In this document: piece after piece, positions 4,980-9,251 of the stretch
How the letters are laid out: each line of letters begins with the position of its first letter
Numbering within the stretch: the stretch's first letter is position 1
Assembly (NCBI GenBank): GCA_041485285.1
Contig: JBGPJF010000083.1
Coordinates: forward strand, 1 to 9,251
DNA: 9,251 nt
Source: DATEUP01 sp041485285
GTDB lineage: Archaea; Thermoplasmatota; DTKX01; DATEUP01
Reading direction: 5' to 3'
Notes under the pieces: generated by a model
Seen by the model: only the letters and a program-made list of their open reading frames with translations
Database searches by the model: none
Told to the model about the DNA's origin: nothing
Program-made: the position numbers and the translations under genes

Positions 4980-6923
4980 GTGCTCGCCTTGAACCGCCGC
5001 ACATCGCTTCGCCCGCTTGCCGCCCTGCTCGCCCTCGCGGTCACCCTCTCCGCGCTCCCGCTGCCTGCCTCCGCCGCCCCCTTCACCACCGACGGCTCCT
5101 GGGGCCCCCGGGTCACCGTGCCCTTCGACCCCTTCCACTTCTCCGCCTCCGCCCACATGGCGGCCAACCGCACGGGCGGCGTCCTCGCGGTCGGCTATCA
5201 ATACATCAACGACTCCGCAAACCTGTATGCGCTTACCTACGCGCTCTCGTCCGGCTGGAGCGAGCCCGTGCTGTTAAACGAGACCGGCTTGAACGCGTGG
5301 GCGGAGCCTTCGGTTTCCCTGGCCGACGACGGGGGGGCCGTGGTCGGGTGGGTGTTTGACCCCCCGGACAACGGGTCGGTGGAGGTCTCGCTCTTCGCGC
5401 CGGGCGCCGGTTGGAGCGGGCCCACATCGCTCTCCGCGCCCGGCAGCGGCTCCTTCGGGATCGCCGTCGCGATGGGCGAGGGCGGCAAGGCGGCGGCCGC
5501 TTGGAGCGAGAACGTCTCGGGCACCTTCGAGGTGCGCTACAGCCTCTACACGCAAGGGTCGGGGTGGTCGGATGCCGCGGCGCTCGACCCCTCCCTCACC
5601 GGCGATGGGAACGCCGGCGCGCTCCAGGCAGGGCCAAACGGCACGTTCGTGGCCGCGTGGATGGGTGGGTTCCTCAACGGGACGGCGATCCGTTTCTCAC
5701 GGTACGCGCCCGCCTCGGGGTGGACGCCTGCGGTGAACATCAGCGCCGCGCCGGATTCGTGGTACGCGCTCGACCCCCTCTTGCGGTCGTTGCAAGACGG
5801 GACGGTGTTCGTGGCCTGGGTCGAGACCGACCTGGTGTACCAGAACATATCGGCGCGCCGGTACACGCCCGCCGGCGGGTGGGGGCCCATCCGTGCGGTC
5901 ACGACCTCAGGCTTCGCGTCCTCGCGCAGCGCGATGGCCCTGGACCCTGGCGGCAATGCCACGGTAGGCTGGGTCGAGGGCGACACCAACGGCAGCGCCG
6001 TCCGCGTCGCGCGCTACGAAGTTGGCGCGGGGTGGGGGCCGTCCACGCGCCTCGGGTACACGGACCTCTCCTACAGCGAGGTCGCGCTGTGCGCGGGCGA
6101 CACGGGCTCCGTGACCGCCGTGTGGCAGTTCCCCAATTACTACGGAGAGCAGGGTGTGTACGCGCGCTTTGTCCCGGCCCGCGGGTGGGGCTCGGTGGAG
6201 CCGATCCCCAACACGCCGTACACCCTCGGGGGATCGTGTGTTGGCCTGCCGGGGGGCCTTGCGCTGTTCTTGCACAGCTCGGGCACATGGAGCTACCTGT
6301 TCACGCCCTTCGACTTGACGCCGCCGCCGCTTTCGTTGACCGGGCCCGCCTCCGACGCGGTCTTTGAGCACCCCGTCGTCGACGTCACGGGGACGACGGA
6401 GCCGGGCGCCAGCATCACCGTGAACGGGATCGGCGCCGCGGTCGCTGTAAACGGGTCGTGGACGGCGCGCGTGGCGCTTGCACCGGGTGCGAACAACCTC
6501 TCCGTTGTCGCGACCGACCCGTGGGGGAACCATGCCACCACCAACCGCACCGTCGTGTTCAACGACCCCTTGCCGGGCCTCGAAGCGGACCTTGCGCAGG
6601 CGCAGGCGAACGCAACTGCGGCAGCGTCGGCCCTTGCTGACGCGCAAGCCAACTTGACCGCGCAGAATGCGCGCCTGGCGGCGCTCGAGTCGCAGATAAA
6701 CAGCCGCGTGACCGAGGAGCAGCGCCTGCAGGCCGAGATCAGTGCGCTGAACCAGAGCATCACGAACACGCGCACGCCGCCTGCGGCGGCCTCCGACGGG
6801 CTCGCGCTGATGATCGCGGTGCTCGGGGTCGTGATGGGTACGGCGGGGATTGCCGTGGCGGTCAGGGCGAGGCGTGGCGGGCGGCCACCGCCGCCGGCCG
6901 ACCCGTCGAAACCGCAGCCCTAG
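4980..6923 (+). CDS. Secreted beta-propeller-like/Ig/coiled-coil surface protein with C-terminal anchor
   Basis: The protein has 647 residues from GTG 4980. A signal peptide spans 1-32 (N-R-R, then a long Leu/Ala core ending P-A-S-A-A-P). Residues about 36-450 hold eight ~50-residue repeats built round G-W-(G/S/T)-x-P, each followed by an x-G-x-x-x-(A/V)-x-W strand, which suggests a sialidase/BNR-like propeller. An Ig-like domain follows at about 450-533 (V-D-V-T-G-T-T-E-P-G-A-S-I-T-V-N-G), then a coiled coil at 534-597 rich in Ala, Gln and Leu, a membrane helix at about 608-628, and a short basic, proline-rich tail. More than a dozen N-x-S/T sequons imply glycosylation. No catalytic residues are recognised, so a binding or structural role at the envelope is likelier than enzyme activity. 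TTG 4908 extends the frame but overlaps the upstream gene and would bury the signal peptide; TTG 4989 is also possible. It ends 6 bp from a convergent gene. Confidence 0.78.
   Translation: MLALNRRTSLRPLAALLALAVTLSALPLPASAAPFTTDGSWGPRVTVPFDPFHFSASAHMAANRTGGVLAVGYQYINDSANLYALTYALSSGWSEPVLLNETGLNAWAEPSVSLADDGGAVVGWVFDPPDNGSVEVSLFAPGAGWSGPTSLSAPGSGSFGIAVAMGEGGKAAAAWSENVSGTFEVRYSLYTQGSGWSDAAALDPSLTGDGNAGALQAGPNGTFVAAWMGGFLNGTAIRFSRYAPASGWTPAVNISAAPDSWYALDPLLRSLQDGTVFVAWVETDLVYQNISARRYTPAGGWGPIRAVTTSGFASSRSAMALDPGGNATVGWVEGDTNGSAVRVARYEVGAGWGPSTRLGYTDLSYSEVALCAGDTGSVTAVWQFPNYYGEQGVYARFVPARGWGSVEPIPNTPYTLGGSCVGLPGGLALFLHSSGTWSYLFTPFDLTPPPLSLTGPASDAVFEHPVVDVTGTTEPGASITVNGIGAAVAVNGSWTARVALAPGANNLSVVATDPWGNHATTNRTVVFNDPLPGLEADLAQAQANATAAASALADAQANLTAQNARLAALESQINSRVTEEQRLQAEISALNQSITNTRTPPAAASDGLALMIAVLGVVMGTAGIAVAVRARRGGRPPPPADPSKPQP
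5091..6318 (+). repeat. Eight tandem propeller-type repeats encoded within the surface protein gene
   Basis: Successive units carry the signatures D-G-S-W-G-P, S-S-G-W-S-E-P, G-A-G-W-S-G-P, G-S-G-W-S-D, A-S-G-W-T-P, A-G-G-W-G-P, G-A-G-W-G-P and A-R-G-W-G-S, spaced about 50 codons apart. Each unit ends with an aromatic strand (Y/F-x-x-x) leading into the next G-W. The first unit starts right after the signal peptide and the last strand is T-W-S-Y-L-F-T-P-F-D. The repeats are diverged in DNA sequence, so this is an old protein-level repeat rather than recent duplication. Confidence 0.7.
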
Positions 6924-6929
6924 GTCCGA

Positions 6930-9251
6930 CTACCGCCGGTCGGCCCCCATCATCGACTTCATGACCGTAAGCTCCGACCCGATGGCGGCCTGAAGCTTGT
7001 CCATCGCCTTTGGCAGGCCAAGGACGCCGGCCACCGCTGCGTCGATCTCGCGCCGAGCCCCGCTCATCGCCGCGTAGTCGTCAACGAGGGGCCCAAGCTC
7101 GCGCTTCGCCAGCCGGTCAAACGCCTTGCAAAAAGCGTCGGTCCTCGCCGCGGCAAGCCGCCCGAAATGGGGCACGAGGAAATGTTGCGCCTCGGCGATT
7201 TTGAAGTCCATCATCGCGCGCGTCGTCTCCTGCTTGTGGAGGAGCACCTGCGCGAGGAAAAACGAGCTGTTGAAGAACAGCGCCATCGCCTTCGCGTTTC
7301 GGGGCGGCAGGTCCACGGCGAACATGTTGTTGTTGGGCACGAATTTCTCCGCCGACCACACCGCGAGCACGTGCGAGTTCGGCGTCGTGGGGTCGAAGCG
7401 GTGGAGGAGGGCGAGGTGGGTGAGCGCTCGTGGCGCCGCTGCTGTCATGATAGGGAGGTCGGGGGGGGCTGCGCAGGCGCGCTGGCGGTCCTTCGCACCT
7501 CGCCCCCGCTGCTGCCCCGACCAGGCGGACATCCGCACGACGGCCGGAAGCGTGGCGTAGTTCTCCCGCAGGATGTAGTCGAACTTGCCCGCGGCGTCGA
7601 TCGTGCGATGGCCAACGAGGTTGCGAAGCGCGGGAAGCGCGCTCTCTCGCGGCACTTCGAACGGCTCAAGCGCGCTGTTCGGCTCTACGTAGCCCACATG
7701 CAACGCCGACGATGTCGCCTTCTCGACCGCCAGGATCGACCGTCTCTTCCTGCTTGCCACGCCGTTGTCGTGCATCGCGTAGACCAGTTCGCCGAGCCCC
7801 TGCGGCCGCGCGCCGAAGCCTTCCGCCAGGCGTCCGCGCGACAGCTCCGTCACATGCTCGCACGCGCGCAGTGCTTTCACGGCGCCGCGCATCGTTTTCA
7901 GATTCTTGGCGGTAGATGCTCCCACGAACTCCATGAGGTCCCCGGCCTCGCGTTGGAGCTCGCGCTGTTCGAACTCGACGCAGTCCACCGCGGCGTTCGA
8001 TTCGCCCCGGCGGATCGCACTCGCAAGCTCGGCGGCTCCCCCCCGCGCTTCAATGTTGTTCAGCTGCTGCTTGAGAAGCGCCACGCGCACACGGTGCCCC
8101 CGCCTCGGCGGCCCCTTCCGCGCCACGAACAGGATGTCACGGAAGCTCGCGCCTTCGCTGAAACCCACTTCATTCGTTGTCTTTACCACATACTCCCAGC
8201 TGTAGTGCTTCAAGGAGTACCGCCGGAGCGTTTCGGTAGCCTTGCCCCGCAGCAGGTTGATCGGGATGACGGCTGCGACCCGGCCGCCATCTTTGAGCAG
8301 CGCGTCCGCGAGCGCCATGAAATCGCACCAGAGGTTGGAGGCCGACCCTGAGACGCTTTCCATCGTTTCGCCGCCAGAGGCGCGGCTAAGTCCGGCCTTT
8401 TGGCGGTCGGTGAACGGAGGGTTCATGATTACAATGTCGGCGGGTCGCACGGCGAAGACGCCCCCGTTCGGGTCGGGGACGCGAGCCCTGCGCGTATCTC
8501 GCAGTTTCTCGAACAGCGAAAGCGCATCCGCGCTCGTGACGCGGAGGCCGGTTGACCCCAGCGTGAACGACTGCAACGAGAGGTTGAGTGCGGTGAGATG
8601 GGCCGCGAACGGCATCACGTCGAGGCCGACAAGCTGGTCCTCGGCGAGGCGGGCTAGGGCCGCCTTGCGGCCTCCCCGGGCCTCGACAAGGGCGTGGTAC
8701 GTCGCGACGAGCAGCGTGCCCGACCCGCACGCCGGGTCAATGACCGACGCGCGGGGGTCATCGACCGCCAGTCGCGCGAGCAGGTCGGCGGCAACGGGTT
8801 TCGTGTAGAACGCCGCAAGCAGTTTGCGCGTCGTGGCGGGCAAGAGTTCGTGGAACAGCCGGCCCAGGAGGTCTTGCTTGAGCCGCTCGGGCTCGAGGGC
8901 CTGGATGTCCCTCACAGTCCCTTCGAGGAAGTTCAGCGCGGCGGCAGTCGAGGGCAGCCGCGCCGCGACATCGGTCTCGTAAATCGGTCCGAAATTGAGG
9001 TCTCGCATCATCCCCAACAGCCGCCGGAGCTCGACCGTCGAGCCGAACCTCGTGGGCAGTTCCGGCACGCCGCCGCGCAGCCGCTGGTGGAGGTGGTAAA
9101 ACAGAATCTGGTTCACGAGCAGGTACGCGGCCAGGTCGAACGCTGAGTTCCGGAGCTTCGCCTTGTCCTCGCCGCCGCTCAGGCCCGCGAATTGGTCGAA
9201 CTGCCCAACGACCTCGTCGACGAGAGCGTCGTCCTTCCCGGCGCTCTTGCG
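6930..9251 (-). CDS. N6-adenine DNA methyltransferase (type IIG / type I-like), N-terminus outside window
   Basis: The frame is open to the right edge: before the GTG at 9116 it continues as A-A-Y-L-L, R-N-S-A-F-D-L and D-E-V-V-G-Q-F, so that GTG is internal and 773 residues are visible. In visible numbering, motif X-like F-Y-T-K-P is at 148-152, SAM-binding D-P-A-C-G-S-G-T-L-L at 172-181, an acidic motif II in V-G-L-D-V at 208-212, and catalytic N-P-P-F at 277-280 (8412-8423). This order is that of the N6_Mtase group (HsdM, type IIG, PglX-like). The last ~300 residues, with W-S-A-E-K-F-V-P-N-N-N-M and F-N-S-S-F-F-L-A-Q, look like a target-recognition region. It would methylate adenine in a specific DNA site. 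A fused nuclease, if any, would be in the missing N-terminus, and no separate restriction gene is in view. It is convergent with the surface-protein gene. Confidence 0.85.
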   Translation of the reverse strand, partial: RKSAGKDDALVDEVVGQFDQFAGLSGGEDKAKLRNSAFDLAAYLLVNQILFYHLHQRLRGGVPELPTRFGSTVELRRLLGMMRDLNFGPIYETDVAARLPSTAAALNFLEGTVRDIQALEPERLKQDLLGRLFHELLPATTRKLLAAFYTKPVAADLLARLAVDDPRASVIDPACGSGTLLVATYHALVEARGGRKAALARLAEDQLVGLDVMPFAAHLTALNLSLQSFTLGSTGLRVTSADALSLFEKLRDTRRARVPDPNGGVFAVRPADIVIMNPPFTDRQKAGLSRASGGETMESVSGSASNLWCDFMALADALLKDGGRVAAVIPINLLRGKATETLRRYSLKHYSWEYVVKTTNEVGFSEGASFRDILFVARKGPPRRGHRVRVALLKQQLNNIEARGGAAELASAIRRGESNAAVDCVEFEQRELQREAGDLMEFVGASTAKNLKTMRGAVKALRACEHVTELSRGRLAEGFGARPQGLGELVYAMHDNGVASRKRRSILAVEKATSSALHVGYVEPNSALEPFEVPRESALPALRNLVGHRTIDAAGKFDYILRENYATLPAVVRMSAWSGQQRGRGAKDRQRACAAPPDLPIMTAAAPRALTHLALLHRFDPTTPNSHVLAVWSAEKFVPNNNMFAVDLPPRNAKAMALFFNSSFFLAQVLLHKQETTRAMMDFKIAEAQHFLVPHFGRLAAARTDAFCKAFDRLAKRELGPLVDDYAAMSGARREIDAAVAGVLGLPKAMDKLQAAIGSELTVMKSMMGADRR

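Noticed and set aside
5411..6367. 318-codon plus-strand frame within the propeller gene
   Set aside because: It is arginine-rich and low-complexity, and it shares the region with the repeat-bearing frame, which is plainly the coding one.
7167..8351. Long plus-strand open frame (394 codons) inside the methyltransferase gene
   Set aside because: It is antisense to a gene with clear catalytic motifs, and its histidine/arginine-rich composition is that of a G+C-driven shadow frame.
1..9251. tRNA, rRNA, CRISPR array, insertion sequence or integrase
   Set aside because: Looked for cloverleaf-like segments, regularly spaced direct repeats, terminal inverted repeats and transposase motifs by eye; none was convincing.

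Overview
This window looks like a G+C-rich archaeon. The signs are GGTGA-type Shine-Dalgarno motifs, a TATA-like box placed where a leaderless transcript would start at the first codon, GTG/TTG starts, secreted proteins rich in N-glycosylation sequons with a single C-terminal membrane anchor, and no bacterial -35/-10 pairs that I could see. The protein architectures recall Thermoplasmatota, but that lineage call is inference. TAG ends six of the eight apparent reading frames, so amber is an ordinary stop here.

Layout. (1) The left edge (1-368) carries the 3' part of a retropepsin-like aspartic protease gene, followed by a small hairpin and a long C-tract. (2) An AT-rich island (about 600-690) holds symmetric TATC/GATA motifs and a TATA-like box. 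It drives a two-gene operon (691-2551): an AbiEi_2-like antitoxin/regulator, overlapped by 17 nt by a minimal nucleotidyltransferase of AbiEii type. Together they look like a type IV (AbiE-like) toxin-antitoxin or abortive-infection module. (3) A 314-bp gene-free gap precedes a surface protein with three Ig-like domains, one C-terminal membrane segment and an acidic proline-rich tail (2866-4023). (4) A compact two-gene module follows: a small DUF5678-like protein (4213-4470) overlapping a second retropepsin-like gene (4457-4918). This second gene is about 60% identical without gaps to the left-edge copy, but an in-frame TAG lies just upstream of its catalytic DTG. (5) A large cell-surface protein (4980-6923) has about eight propeller-type repeats, an Ig-like domain, a coiled coil and a C-terminal membrane anchor. 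(6) Convergent to it, with only 6 bp between the stops, is the 3' part of a large N6-adenine DNA methyltransferase (6930-9251, minus strand). Its frame stays open through the right edge.

Taken together this is an accessory or defence-flavoured neighbourhood: an AbiE-like TA pair and a DNA methyltransferase beside surface proteins and a duplicated retropepsin/DUF5678 module of unknown role. No tRNA, rRNA, CRISPR array, transposase or integrase was recognised.
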